NCBI GenBank assembly: GCA_009617715.1
Contig: VTFK01000461.1
Coordinates: forward strand, 1-64,000
From: Plectrocnemia conspersa
Taxonomy: Eukaryota > Arthropoda > Insecta > Trichoptera > Polycentropodidae
Length of the DNA: 64,000 nt
Direction: 5' to 3'
Below the pieces are notes generated by a model. The model searched no databases and was not told where the DNA came from. It saw only the letters and a list, made by a program, of their open reading frames with translations. Positions within the stretch are counted from its first letter, which is position 1. Every line of letters starts with the position of its first letter. The translations under genes were made by a program, and so were the position numbers. Shown in pieces: positions 13,401-25,439 of the stretch.

Positions 13401-14117
13401 TTAATTTAATATTGAAAATGTATGTAACGTATTTAATTATTATATAGGAAATATTATATTTTTATTAACTCCATGCATACACAGGTACAAAAAACCGACT
13501 TTTTGCAAAGGCAATTTAATACTAGTTCTAAAGAACTCTAAAGTTCAAAAAATTGACAGAATAATGCATATCTATACAATGTTCTAAATCTAACAATAAA
13601 ATATGAATTAAAAAAAAGTTAATAAGTCAGCTAGCGATTACTGACTAACAAAGATAGTGGCGATAAAATGTTCTAGATCCTTATTTTATCGTTTAAATTT
13701 CATTGAAATTGGATTACAAAAATTAAAAAAAAAACATGTATTTAACTGATAAAATGATTAACTAAGAAATTAAATACGTTATGTTTTTTTGATAAATAAA
13801 TTATTCGCGAGCAATTGTAAAATCAGTGATTTTTCCGTTCGATGGATTGCGGGTTCGTGAATTTTTTATTCGACAAAAATAACCCTTGCGTTAATTTTTT
13901 AGAAAAAATATCTGTTTGTCAAAGTGGTTTAGGGAATAACGAATTTATCTCGTCGTCCAGTCTTGCTAAGGGATGTCAATTAGACGCTTAGATGCTATAT
14001 ATATAAAGCATTTAAATACTAATGATTAATTACAAATATTACATAATTATAATTAGCTTGCTATATTGACATTCTAAGCATTTTTTTGCTCATATAGTTG
14101 AGTGATTAGGTCTAAAA
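10476..14117. other. AT-rich stretch, nothing recognised
   Basis: Long featureless AT-rich DNA. A short run of GTTCAC/TTCACCGA motifs near 12010-12060 is the only local texture. Confidence 0.55.
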
Positions 14118-14265
14118 GTGGTACCATAATAGTGGCTTAGAAATTTAGCAAAACGTTGCTAATATAGTGAAGTTTCGATTATGTCGTACTATATTAGTGG
14201 TTTGATAATTTACTGAAACGTGTTACCAATATCTGAACCTCGGACAATGCTGTAACATATGTATG
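14118..14265. repeat. Diverged tandem duplication, ~70-bp unit
   Basis: GTACCATAATAGTGGCTTAG... and GTACTATATTAGTGGTTTGA... start two aligned copies, each continuing with AATTTA, AAACG and CAATAT/CTAATAT blocks. Confidence 0.55.
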
Positions 14266-14341
14266 ACATATGAACAGTATTGGACACCAAATGGAACCAT
14301 ATATAATATTATATTATCGACATAAGCTTAAAGTCGTAGTT

Positions 14342-14391
14342 GTGCACATAAAACTATGAGTCATAAGGGTGACTCGTAGTTTTATGTGTAC
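14342..14391. repeat. 22-nt-arm hairpin with 6-nt loop
   Basis: GTGCACATAAAACTATGAGT(CA) pairs with (TG)ACTCGTAGTTTTATGTGTAC across loop TAAGGG. There are two mismatches, both replaceable by G:U on one strand. It stands out from background. The loop is short for a canonical pre-miRNA, so a small-RNA role is speculative. Confidence 0.8.
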
Positions 14392-14439
14392 CAATCGCTA
14401 GCAAAAAATCTCGAGAAAGGTAATTTATTGTATTTTTTT

Positions 14440-14700
14440 TATTCAAGCTAAAATGTAGCTGAATCCCCGATCTTCATACATTGCCGGTAGCATATGCGTA
14501 AAAGCTCCACACATTTTGTGTGCACTATGTATAGACATCACGAAAACAAACGCCGGAAAGCAAAATAAAGATTGGCAGCAGATGTCGGAAGCATTTGAAG
14601 ATAGAGCCATGATTATACGCGCAATATTGCGTTCTTGAAATAAAAGCATCGTTGTGTGAAAAAAGCCTACATCACGCCTAACACACATATGCACTATATA
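14440..14700. promoter_or_regulatory. GC-richer island, possible regulatory element
   Basis: About 250 bp of balanced composition (ATTGCCGGTAGCATATGCG, GATTGGCAGCAGATGTCGG, ATTATACGCGCAATATTGCG). A 116-codon minus frame crosses it with Met/Phe/Cys/His-rich content and no motif, so I do not call it a gene. Confidence 0.25.
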
Positions 14701-15164
14701 CACGCAGATGTTAACACGCATGAGAAAAAATCTACAAAGAAAAGTATCTATCGGAAAATGCCAAAGAGAAATTATATATTTTTTACGTACCACGCAGTAG
14801 TTTTTTGTGTATTTTTAATAATAAAGTGTATTTTTTTATTATTTCACTTTATTTTTTGTGCATGATGCTTTATTTTTTACGCGTTCCTTATTTACATAGT
14901 TCAAGTATTTTTATCATATCTTAATTGTAATTTTCCGTTTATTTGTTTAATTTTGTATTGTTATTTTTAGTTTTTTATTGTATATTTAATTAATAGTATT
15001 AGTTATATGCTATATGGAATATCGCACACCACGATATCTATCCAAATTATCCTTGATTGCATAATACATGCAATCTTTAAGAAGTTCTTCACAGTATTGA
15101 AGCTTTCATTTAGAGATAGCAAATATGTTTGTTATATCATTTTTATAACACATCGAACGTGAGT

Positions 15165-15480
15165 CACATTCGAAAGAGGCTCGTTTGTTCACGTCGTTAA
15201 ATATAACGAGAAGTTCTTCCTGACGGAATACGATCATACGTGTGAGTGACATGTTCGACGTTCACCATTTGCGATTTTCATTCAGAGTTTTCCCAAGTTT
15301 TTCTAGCTCTCTAGCTCTTTCGGTGTGATCTACTTCCTCGCGAGCCGAAAAGCTTTGGCTATATTCGCCGGACGTGTTAGGAATAATGCCGTAACACATA
15401 TTTTCCTAGACCGTCCATTGTTTCGCGCCAACTGGGTTGGATGCTCCACAATGTGACATATGTACTTCTTATTTTTGTTA
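15165..15480. promoter_or_regulatory. GC-richer island, possible regulatory element
   Basis: About 310 bp with CACATTCGAAAGAGGCTCG, CTTCCTCGCGAGCCG and CGCGCCAACTGGGTTGG. No sustained frame with domain features. Composition-based inference. Confidence 0.25.
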
Positions 15481-18400
15481 TTTTTTTTGTCATATTTAAC
15501 ATGCCACTGCTCATTCTCATGGAAAAATATTTGTCTTTCCGAAAAATGCAACGAAGGAAAAATTTATAAAAAACCTGTAAAATGCTGATAAAATAATATC
15601 ATATAAATGTTTTATTTTTAGTTAATTAGTTTATATGTATATACATAATTGGTAATAAATAGCTCATATATAAAAAATAATACTTAAGCAATTAAAATTT
15701 ATATCAATAACTAAAAAATTGCTCTAAATGGCAAAAAAATAATTTCATGACCCAATGTGTTTCAAATCTGTTTCAATATGTATTATTCTTCTAGTAAAAA
15801 TAACATAAAATCACTACACAATATAACTGCGCAACAATATTACAACATTACGATTCAGTTCTATTGCAAATATAAGGAAAGTACATATGTTAAATATTTT
15901 ATTGTAGTAACATAGATTATTTTGTACTTATATAAATAAATTATGATTAATATAAAATTCTATAATTCGTAGTATTCTGTTTGTCTGGTAAATAATTAAG
16001 TTAATAAACTTCGTCAAAATCAAGTAATTAATTGATTTATCAGATATTCAGCCCTCAGCAGAAATATATATATTTATTATTAAAAAAATATTTGTGTATA
16101 AGACAAATATTTAATATGCCAACATACTTGCAATTTGTACGTTAGCCATAACTATCTACACTGTTAATGAAACATAAAATTATGAAACCTTTAAAGGTTA
16201 TTTTTGTTATTTTAAATTAAATTAGCTGAGTAAATCAATTTAATTAATCTGCAGCAACAAAATTAAACAATAATAGTATTATTGTATTAGTAAAATTCTG
16301 CTTCTACTCAAGAAGATATTTTCTATTCATAGTAGGATTACACTATTTTTGAAAGATGTTTGAAATTAATTTAATATACAGCCTGATACTTAATATTTTT
16401 ATTTTATAGAAGTCAAAATAATATTCTTAAGATTGGTAGCCGAATAGTGTGACTATTGCAACTAGTTAAACGCTAGAAAAACTGATGAAAGTTAATTTTG
16501 GAATATATATAATTTACCAAAAATTAACACAGAATAATTGGGTAGTTGGTTAAATAGTCTTTCTTGTGGTGGTCGATTTCGTGATTTCCGTCCGTCAGGT
16601 GAGAGTAAGTGACGTGATCGTCGCTGATTGCCTGTATTTTTTCGAGTGATTTACAATTATCGTATGCCTTGCGAGTGATTGATAATATGATCGATGTCAC
16701 ATCTCTTTTAAAGATATTTTAGGCAAATAGAAGACTAGGCCATGTAAAAATCTACCACATTTAGGTTTAAAATCACATTAAATTTCTAAATATTTATTAT
16801 TTTAAACTATTCGAATATCATTGAGTAAACGGTAGAATATTTAAATATATTTTTCAAGTTACTAAAAATCCGAAAAAACAGTTTAAAAAATTAATAGAAG
16901 AATGTTTATATGTACAAAATTATTTATTTTATAAAAATAGTAGAACAATAAATATTTTCAAATTCAAATAAAAACAAGGTTTTATTTTGATTATTTCTTC
17001 ATTAATTTGCTTTTAATTGCAAGCTTTTTTATCAGTATTGAGTTGCAACAACTACAGCTGAGTATGCTCCAAAATTTTACTAATTAGTAAAAAGTCTATA
17101 GTTGCATAATTTAACTAGGAAATATGAGTAATTTCTGAAATTTCTGCTATTACACGTCTTGTAATTTAAAATGCAATTAAATGTTTGTGAGATTTTAGTT
17201 TGGCCATATTTGGCATTAATACCTGATACTACAGATAAGGAATATCATTATGTGTGGGGAGAGGTACATGCGTTGTTGAACCACGTTTTTAAAGTTTTAA
17301 AATATTTTATAAAAATTAAATTTAATTATAATTAAAACACGTAATCAAATTGATCTTTGTGTTTTATATTTTCTTTCGCATTTAGAAAATGAGAATTGGT
17401 TCTTATTATCTAATTTTAATTTTTTTGCGATAATCACAAAAAAATGTTTTTTTGATTCTCTTATTTTTGCGTATGAATATTGTGACGAGTTTTAATCGAA
17501 ATAAAACTAGGATGTGCATCGTAACATATTTTTATTTTAATCTAAAGTAATAATTATTAATTTGTATATTTTGATTTAAGTCTAATGTCTTATAACTTAC
17601 TTCGTATTTTCTGGTTAAGTTTGCCCTGTTGTAACGCATTGGGCTAATGACTGTTTTTATATTGGTTTGATTATGATACAATCAATAAAAAAATATGACT
17701 TCTTTTTTTATTAATCAATAAAAAAATATGACTTATTTTGTTACAATATATTTCTTTGGTTCTTGCATATTATTTTATAAACCTGGTATTAGATAGAGAT
17801 TTAAAAAAAATGTTTTTACTACATTATTACATATGCTATTATCAGATTTTTTTTAAGAATTTGTAATATTTGTAAGAAGTCGCAATAAAAACATAGTTAA
17901 AAACGAAAATTAAATACTATATAAGGTCATATTTGTAGAGATTTATCATTTCAAATATTGCCCAACCATTGCAATATATAATATCATGACAGATTTATTA
18001 GAAATATCTCGCATTGTTGCATTTCAAAGGCACCAAATATGTATGCACGTCAGCTGCAATTCAACTATAAAAATATCAACAAGTCCTTTTAAAACCATTT
18101 ATTTTTTGTAATTTAATATATATTTTTGAAAGTTAAAACCATAGTATTTGCAAAGAACTAGATTTAAGTGTTTCAAGATTTTTTAAATATAAAATCAGCT
18201 TTAATCAGTAACATTTTCAGGCTCATATATTTTAAAATCAGTTTTTTTGTGGCATAGTATTCGTTTCTACTTTTGTTCAATTATTGAATAAATATATATT
18301 TACCACTATACATATTTATGGTTTGTATGCCTATTAATGTTGATGATTCCATCATATGTATATATTATATGTTGTGGCATATATATTATATATGTTACAC

Positions 18401-18900
18401 ATCAAAAAAGAAACAAACGTATCAATCGCGTGCGTCTGATTTGTGTCAGTCGTTGTTATGTCCAATCAAATTATTGACGTGTGTTATAGCTTATAGGTGT
18501 ATTCAGTATTGTAAATGATGTATCTGTGTATATTTATATGAATAGTTTTTATTTGGATGTTGCATTGGATGTTGCATTCTCAATGTAGTATATTTTAACT
18601 CTAGATAGTAAGCATCTGCTTATGTAGCATATACTTTAGAATTGATTAAAAATATTTTTCACTGACTTTTGCAAGATGAAAATTGTCACTATAATAATTT
18701 TTTGTGCTATTTAATAATATTGGTGTTGATTAATTCTGATTTAATAAACGATAATTTATATATTATATATAATCTATTGCTATGTTTTAAGTTATACAGC
18801 ATAAATAAAGTTATAAAATATCCTTAGCTTCAGATCTATGGCTTACATATTCTGTATTACGTCACAATACAAAGCCAAAAATAACAGGTGTTCTGGGTAT
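15481..18900. other. AT-rich stretch with one possible donor at 16603
   Basis: GGTGGTCGATTTCGTGATTT and CCGTCCGTCAG precede GTGAGAGTAAG at ~16603, a possible plus-strand exon end with a TATATATAA ~100 bp upstream. A 33-bp-period duplication (ATCAATAAAAAAATATGACT) lies at 17681 and 17714. Otherwise featureless. Confidence 0.35.
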
Positions 18901-18927
18901 AGAGTGGTAATTAAAGTTGCGAACTTG

Positions 18928-19056
18928 CTAATTTTGATCTGGAACTGCAATTTCGACCCGGAGTTCAAAATTGGCATCGTATTGCGGTTGTGAATATTGA
19001 TCAGGCGGTAAGCTTTGGACTATCGAAGTTTCGTTAGTTTGACAAAGCTGCTGCAT
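18928..19056 (-). CDS. Small coding-like frame, Gln/Pro/Tyr-rich (42 codons), unknown
   Basis: The minus ATG frame starts MQQLCQTNETSIVQSLPPDQ and ends VEIAVPDQN before a stop. Its residue mix is far from the Lys/Asn/Ile/Phe background, and it lies ~90 bp downstream (minus sense) of the split frame at 19142-19370. TGCAG at its start could act as an acceptor, which would append it to that frame through a short intron beginning GTTAAC. The join is speculative. Confidence 0.28.
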   Translation of the reverse strand: MQQLCQTNETSIVQSLPPDQYSQPQYDANFELRVEIAVPDQN

Positions 19057-19141
19057 TTTAAGTTGATAATATAAATTACTGTTATAAAAGCTTTGATAAA
19101 ATATTACAAAATATATCGTCAGATTCACTAACCCGTAACTT

Positions 19142-19245
19142 TTAAACAACGTTAACTGACAAAGCTTGGTTTAACGGCGTTGGCATAATATGTCTAGGAA
19201 ACGTTTCACGATGCAGGCGCTTGTTTTGTTGTTGCATCTTCTTCT
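19142..19245 (-). CDS. Candidate terminal exon of a minus-strand gene
   Basis: After acceptor TTCATTTTAG, the frame carried over from the exon at 19303-19370 reads EKKMQQQNKRLHRETFPRHI, then MPTPLNQALSVNVV and TAA. The upstream exon leaves one base, and this phase keeps the junction open. The ORF has mixed, protein-like composition. No domain is recognised. If the GTTAAC at the TCA codon is used as a donor, the frame could instead continue into 18928-19056. Confidence 0.33.
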
Positions 19246-19302
19246 CTAAAATGAACAGACGTAACTATAAACTTGCCAAATATATAATAATAATAATTAT
19301 AC

Positions 19303-19370
19303 CTGAGTTTCGTGTAGTAAACAGTAAAGGATCGTCAGACACACACCGCGCTTTTAGAATGTTAATTAAC
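19303..19370 (-). CDS. Candidate internal exon (68 bp) with consensus-like splice sites
   Basis: ACAATATTTTACAG (acceptor) precedes, and CTCAG followed by GTATAATT (donor) closes, a 68-bp block. Only one phase is open: LINILKARCVSDDPLLFTTR, then NS. The 57-bp intron to the next exon has a typical small-insect-intron length. Two adjacent sites plus phase agreement make this better than chance, but no family is recognised and no earlier exon was found. Confidence 0.35.
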
Positions 19371-19389
19371 CTGTAAAATATTGTTAAAT

Positions 19390-21545
19390 CATTAACAATT
19401 GGTTAAATCGGTGGTAGCCGAAATTATATTCTGTATTGTGTTTTAACGTATTTAATTTTTTTTAAGCAATTTAATTTATGTGTTTCACGCAGTTCTAAAC
19501 ACTTTTTAAATACTAGTAAGTAAACTAGTAAATAATATTTTAACTGTAAATCTTGTTTATGAATAATTGACGGTTAAATAAGGTAAAATTTATTAACCGT
19601 ATTTTATATAGAATATATTAGCTTTGCAGATCTCACTATGAAATAAAATATAGCACTAAATAATTATACTGTTAAACTTTATGATTTTAGATTAATTGAT
19701 TCGATATTAAATATCAATGTTTTTTTTATGTTTTTTCATGTGATTTACAATGAGCTTGAATTTTATAGAAACAATTTAATAAAAATATAATATTTCAGAC
19801 AAAAATATTTATAAGTTAATTTTAATATTATAAATTAAGTTATTGTACTTAAGGAATTTTTAAAATAAATATCAAAAAATTATAAACAATTTTTTTTAAA
19901 TTTAATCAATAACTTGATAATATATTTTTACGCAAGCAATTTTACACAAGTTACTTTAAGTGTTGTGTTTAAAATTATATTACTAAATAACTGTGGGTTA
20001 TTAGTTTTAATTTACTTTTATTCAGTTTATTACATTTTGAATAGTGATATTACTAATTTACTTTCTAAAGAGCTGTTTGCTTAAAAGCATGTTTATAAAA
20101 TACCTTTAGTCACTAAAATAGGATTTGTTGAATAACATTATTACATTCTTACAATCCTTGCATACTTGAGGAAATATTTTTATGTTTTAAAATATTTTTT
20201 CTTATTTTTCACTGTATTCGAATATTTTATAAACAAATCGTTATAGACAATCCATTGTTGAATATAATTTTTTATCGTAACAAGAATTTTTATGTTTTCG
20301 GCTTAGTGTGAGCAATAAAAGGGAATATATATGCAATATTAAAAGTTATAACAGATGGATTATAAAAAAAAAATACAAAAAGTTAATAAAGCAAATAAAC
20401 TCTAACAATGATTAGATTAGATATGCTTTTTCCACTTATCTACATCAACAAAACGTAACAAAAAGCATTTTTTTTTCTGTTGAAAACGAATATTATCTGT
20501 GTGATATAAAACATTTATTTTTAAAACACTACTATTTTTTAATATATATTGCAAAATAATATAAACAGTTTTGCCTAAGGAGAAAATGCTTCGTGTATTA
20601 TTTTAGTGCTAAATAGCATGTTCGTATTTTTATGTTTCTATATAATAATTTTCATTTATAAACATTTTTTTAGATCGATTTTAATTTTTATAAGATCTCT
20701 CAAGTTGCATCTGTTTTTTTTAAACCTATAAAAAGTGCAAAATAAGTAGACTCATTAACGATTTTTTAATATTTTACAAGGTTCTTCGTTTTACTTAGAT
20801 TTACGTATTCTTGTTCTATTAAATATTTTTTTGGAATAAATATAAATATAAATTATCATTCATGTCTTTGTACACGTCCATTTTATCGACAAAATTATAT
20901 TTACATTTATATAATAAAATAATAACTTGATTGTCGATTAAATTGATAAAAAAATGACAGTATTATTATAAAATTTTCTGTCAACAAAAGACATATTGTA
21001 TAGTAAGATAAAGGTTTTATTGTATTTAAATAAATAGATATAGCGTTAAAAACACGTTTTATATCATAAATAAATTTTTAGTCGTTCAATCTCATAAATA
21101 AATTTTGTGTGGTTCAGATTATAGATAATAATAAAATATGTTGTACTATCAGTACATTTTAAAAGCAGTGATATTATTTTTTTTAGAATAATACAAAGAT
21201 TTTTACGTTATTCGAATAAAAAGTCGTTTGATCTGAAAAATAAATATATATTATATTATAAACATTTGTATTTGGCAAATACATAAAAATATTTTCATGT
21301 TAATTTTTTTATTATTTAATATTTAATTAGTTATTCCACATTATGTATTTTATTTACCGTTTATTATTTTGTGTTTTATTTTTTATTTTTTTAAATTTTA
21401 TACAAATAGCAGTATACGTGAAAACCGCATTTTATGTGTTTTAGATAGATACCATATTACATTTGATAGCACTTAAAATATGATCTTAAACTATACTGCT
21501 GCTGTAATTATCTCAACAACCAGTTGGATAATAAATAAAGGCTCG
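19390..21545. other. AT-rich stretch, nothing recognised
   Basis: Homogeneous AT-rich DNA without supported features. Confidence 0.6.
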
Positions 21546-21547
21546 TA

Positions 21548-22340
21548 TTTTTCGGGTCAGAATTTGAACATGGTTTTGGTCAGAATTTATATTAAATGGT
21601 CAGAATACATCGGTCAGAATAAATATTAAATTGTCATAATTTATATTAATTGGTCAGAATTGAAATCGGATAGATCAGAATTAATATTAAATGCTAAGAT
21701 TTATGTTGACACATGGTCCGATTCGATTGTTCGACGGCGTCTCTAGTTTACGCGTCTGACGCGCCAACGCTGAATCAACAGCTCTTGTCAACGCCAACTA
21801 TTAGACCTTCCCTAAGACCACCACTACGGTGAATGATAATCAAAGTGTAACATTCTAAAATAAAACAAAATTCATTTTACAACATGGTTTTTATTTATTA
21901 ATAATTAAAAATTTATGTAGGAAAAGAGAGGCGTCTCGCTACCGCTCGCCCCGACTTTCACTGTAGAACCAAACAACCTAACTTTTTTTCAATGATATTG
22001 TATTGATTTCTTTTCATTTCGGTATATCTTGGACATTGTCCATCATCATCCAATCTATGACTAACTAGTAAAAAGCGAAGACGCATATTGAAATGAGATA
22101 ATAATATAGGTTTACTTCAAGTTTTCTGGGTTAAATATGTGACTATGGCAGCAAGTTAACTACTTTATTATGACCATGTGTTATTTTTATTCTAACTGTA
22201 TACTATTTTTATTTTTACTGTAAACTATTTTTATTCTGGCCATTTAATATCTATTCTGACCATTTTGCTAATAAAATTTTGACCAAAAATTGATTTTTAT
22301 TCTGACCAAAATTTGATTTAAATTCTGACCATTTAATTAC
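21548..22340. mobile_element. Foldback-like element with opposed GGTCAGAAT arrays
   Basis: On the left, GGTCAGAAT recurs at 21555, 21578, 21598, 21612 and 21652, with degenerate copies near 21632 and 21672. On the right the reverse complement ATTCTGACC and variants recur at about 22232, 22254, 22300 and 22322. Spacers share ATTAAAT and TTTATATTAA-type sequence. The middle (21700-22130) is GC-richer and has no transposase frame. Opposed subrepeat arrays around a unique core are the layout of foldback transposons or long-TIR MITEs. Exact ends and target duplication are unresolved. Confidence 0.7.
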
Positions 22341-22799
22341 AAGTCATAAATAAAATATAGTGTGATTAAAACTAAGATAAGGGGTAAACTAAGTGTTTTT
22401 TAAGTTAAAGCAGTCTAAAATAATATTTACTTATATTTTAGTAATACAAAATAAGTATATGTACGTTTTTATTAATTTAAAGTTTATTTAATTAGTGTTT
22501 TTTCTCATTTTTTTATTTATGTGTGAATACTTTACGCTTGTTAAATATCGTATTAATAAAATAAATCAAGAGTTTTTATTATAATCTTATAGTTGATATA
22601 TACATAATTTATTAAAAAAATTACTTGTCAAAAATGGTTTAATTTTTTATAGTTTTTCTGTAAGGCAAATGCAGAAGTTCTTGATTTTTTAAAGGATGAA
22701 ATTTACAGTTTTTTTTCTATTCTATGTAGTAATATCCTTATTAAATTAAATGTTTCCTAACTACTGCTACTATTTATATCTTTGGTAGAAATTTATACC

Positions 22800-23235
22800 C
22801 ATTAAATCTATTTGACATATGACAAGTATAGCGTCGATGCCGCGCCGTAAAGCAATATTAAAATACACGTTCTCTTAACGCTTCAACATCGTCGTTCGCC
22901 ATAATTTATCACACACGGTTAATTAATTCGTTCTAAAGTTTGGAATTCGCTTCGGAAATTTACAATGCCATAAACGTCCGTCGATGGCAGCGTTAGTTTT
23001 GGGCAAATACGGTACAGCTCGTTCATTCGCAATGGCACAATAGCGCACATTATTGACAAAATAAGTCACTGAATACGCCAATGTCATGATACGACAATGG
23101 GCGATCGCATCCGGATGTGTGCACACATAATCAGACATTATTGCACACATCGTATTTCACAGATGGCCGACGCTAAAAGAGCGGCGGCATACGGACGGAA
23201 CGGACAGGCTTTCATCCGAAGTACTATATAATACC
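22800..23235. promoter_or_regulatory. GC-richer island, exon-like or regulatory
   Basis: About 430 bp of balanced composition (GCGTCGATGCCGCGCCG, GGGCGATCGCATCCGGATG, GAGCGGCGGCATACGGACGG). A minus frame at 22923-23150 is open for 75 codons (PDAIAHCRIMTLAYSVTYFV...) without recognisable motif. I favour a conserved non-coding element but cannot exclude an exon. Confidence 0.28.
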
Positions 23236-23539
23236 AATCTGGCATAACACACGCCAAAGCAATACGTTTTATTTACTTATTCATAAATTTGGTAGTAAAC
23301 ACATCGTAAAATGTGTATTTATCACGAACTTGTATTGAAGAATTTTGTGAAGTTCAGAATATAAATGGCTAGCAGGACTGTTTAAAAGCCACCTCAATCT
23401 ATATATTTAAACTCTAGATGTATCCTTAAAAAATAAAGATACTAAAATTGGTCTCGAAATAAGCGTTGCCTTTTCTACTGTTTAGTCAATTGTCACATAT
23501 TATTGATTTGTTATTATTACATATTATAATGAATTTGGG

Positions 23540-23785
23540 ATCGTTCATCTTCGTTGTCAAGCTCGTGGAACTAAAACAAGTTTATCGACAGCACCGGTGA
23601 CCTGTGGCCTGCGGCTTGTACTTACACTGAAGACCCTTCACGGTTAACAAGGGTCCGACACCGCACCAGCAAAAACGACATATACCAAAATCATAGAAGA
23701 AAGAACACAAATCCCAACTAGGGTCTCTCCTACGCGTTTCCAGCCGACAGAGAAAACATCTGAACCCAATTATTGGTGAAAAACA
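23540..23785. other. GC-rich coding-like fragment, unknown origin
   Basis: A plus frame reads STGDLWPAACTYTEDPSRLT, then RVRHRTSKNDIYQNHRRKN, before a stop. Composition and polar residues look protein-derived, yet there is no start codon, splice context or recognised family. It may be a transposon scrap. Confidence 0.25.
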
Positions 23786-23789
23786 CTTT

Positions 23790-24775
23790 CAGCTACGAGG
23801 TCATTGTTTTCTTATATGTACTTATTTGTGCTTAAACTGCAGAATATGCAGTTTAAAATTGCAATAAATCAGTTTAAGCTCAAATGTAAATGATTTATTA
23901 ATGAACAGAATTAACACTTTCGGGTTGTTAAAAAATATTTATGTCAGTTTAATTTGAGCAAACACATCCACTTGCAGAGTGCCCTTCGAAATTTGCAGGA
24001 CAAGGACTCAACATGGACAAGTGTGAGTGGTTTTGTTGAATAGAAAAAATCAAAAAAGTGGTCACTTAAAATTTATACAGTTTTTTTTATATGTTGCTTT
24101 GAATATGATTCAGGATTATGAGAAATGTAAATAGGGTAATAGAACATACAATGAAATCCTAGTTTTTTGACATTGCAATTTATTAACAATGTTTAGTAGT
24201 AGAACCTAATCTCGTGATAATTAAAATGTCATTGTTTCTCGTGAATGGAAAAAATCTGGTTTACCCTTTATTTTAACTTAAATCACGACGAACGTTTTAC
24301 CGTACGTTGTAAATAATCCGCGCGTGTCACATTCGTCATTATGTTCTTTTCATGTGTTGGCTTGTTTTGAAAAAAAATACATATAATAAATTTACAACCC
24401 AGTTGTAAATCATGTTTTAGATTAACAATGATATTAGCACTTTTTATGCAGTACAAAATGGAAATATAAATTATACTGGACGCGCGTTTTGATTTATATG
24501 ACGCGACGCAATTTTGCTTTGACTGAAGTTTCGCATATATTTTTTTCGCATATATATATATATTTGTATTGAGTAAAGCAAATTGAGATATTATCTACAA
24601 AAACAAAAACTAATATTCCATATTTAATAGGAATGTACCAAGCTCGAGATAATATATTAATATACAATCTTGTATTGAGTATTAAATTTATTACAAATAT
24701 ATTTATATTGTATAGCTATTGATTTATGACAAGATTATAAAAATATTAAATTACAGTTAAATATCAGTAAAGAAT
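23790..24775. other. AT-rich stretch, nothing firm
   Basis: AT-rich DNA with a palindrome-rich spot near 23835-23885 (CTGCAGAATATGCAG, AGTTTAAGCTC). Nothing else supported. Confidence 0.5.
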
Positions 24776-24779
24776 TAAA

Positions 24780-24998
24780 ATACATTTTCTTAGCTCATGT
24801 AAAGTTTGTAGTTTATTGATATAGACCCTATTCATCAGGTAGCCTTACAGAAAAAAAGTCTGGAGGCGCCAGATCAGGCAATCGCGGCGGTCATCACAAG
24901 TCACTGTTTTTTGAGATGACACGACTTGACAATTTTTTCTGCAACAAGTTCATAGTCTCATGAGCAGTGTGGGTCGTAGCCCCATTTTGCTTAAACCA
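24780..24998 (-). pseudogene. Tc1/mariner-superfamily DDE transposase relic
   Basis: Read on the minus strand: WFKQNGATTHTAHETMNLLQ, then KKLSSRVISKNSDL, two stops, PPRLPDLAPPDFF. This matches the family pattern (Q-x-G-A-T-x-H-T-A, R-V-I-S, W-P-P-R-S-x-D-L-x-P-x-D-F-F) of DDE endonucleases widespread in insect genomes. The second catalytic Asp position is Asn here (QNGA for QDGA) and two stops interrupt it. Further minus codons (MNRVYINK) continue to ~24780. It is a dead 3' fragment; no TIRs were identified. Confidence 0.8.
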
Positions 24999-25084
24999 TA
25001 TGCTATTATTGTTGTCTGCTCGCAAGAGGAAAGAGGAAGTTTTGAAGCATTATTTTGAGGAAATCATCATTGATTGTAATGCGT

Positions 25085-25260
25085 CCTTTACATTCTTTCG
25101 AAGTTGGCCAAGGTTGGCCGTTGTAGTGTGTTACTTTGGTCGATTTCGCTTCTGTCTGCTCTAAACTCTCGGAAGTTACCCGAGGTTGATCAAGGACGGA
25201 GAGTGTAGTGGATTACCTTAATCGGCTTCGCTTTGAGCGACTTCCGAATCATGTCGGTAT
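25085..25260. repeat. Diverged tandem duplication in a GC-rich block (~85-bp unit)
   Basis: GAAGTTGGCCAAGGTTGGCC...GTCGATTTCGCTTCTG and GAAGTTACCCGAGGTTGATC...ATCGGCTTCGCTTTGAG are aligned copies starting near 25099 and 25172. The GC-rich block continues to ~25395 with CGCGAGCAGTGAAATACTTT and CGCTCTCTCGCG. No gene is recognised. Confidence 0.55.
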
Positions 25261-25439
25261 TTGTGGCCTGAGTCAAAGACACTGGAGTCGGGGCACGAAA
25301 TGTACTACTCTTTCAAGCGCGAGCAGTGAAATACTTTCCGTTTCGCTCTCTCGCGTGTTAAGTGACGAGACTGAGTATGGTCGTAAAACATATTTAAAGT
25401 ACAAAATTTTAATTCTAATGATTTTGGCAGCTCAAAGGT

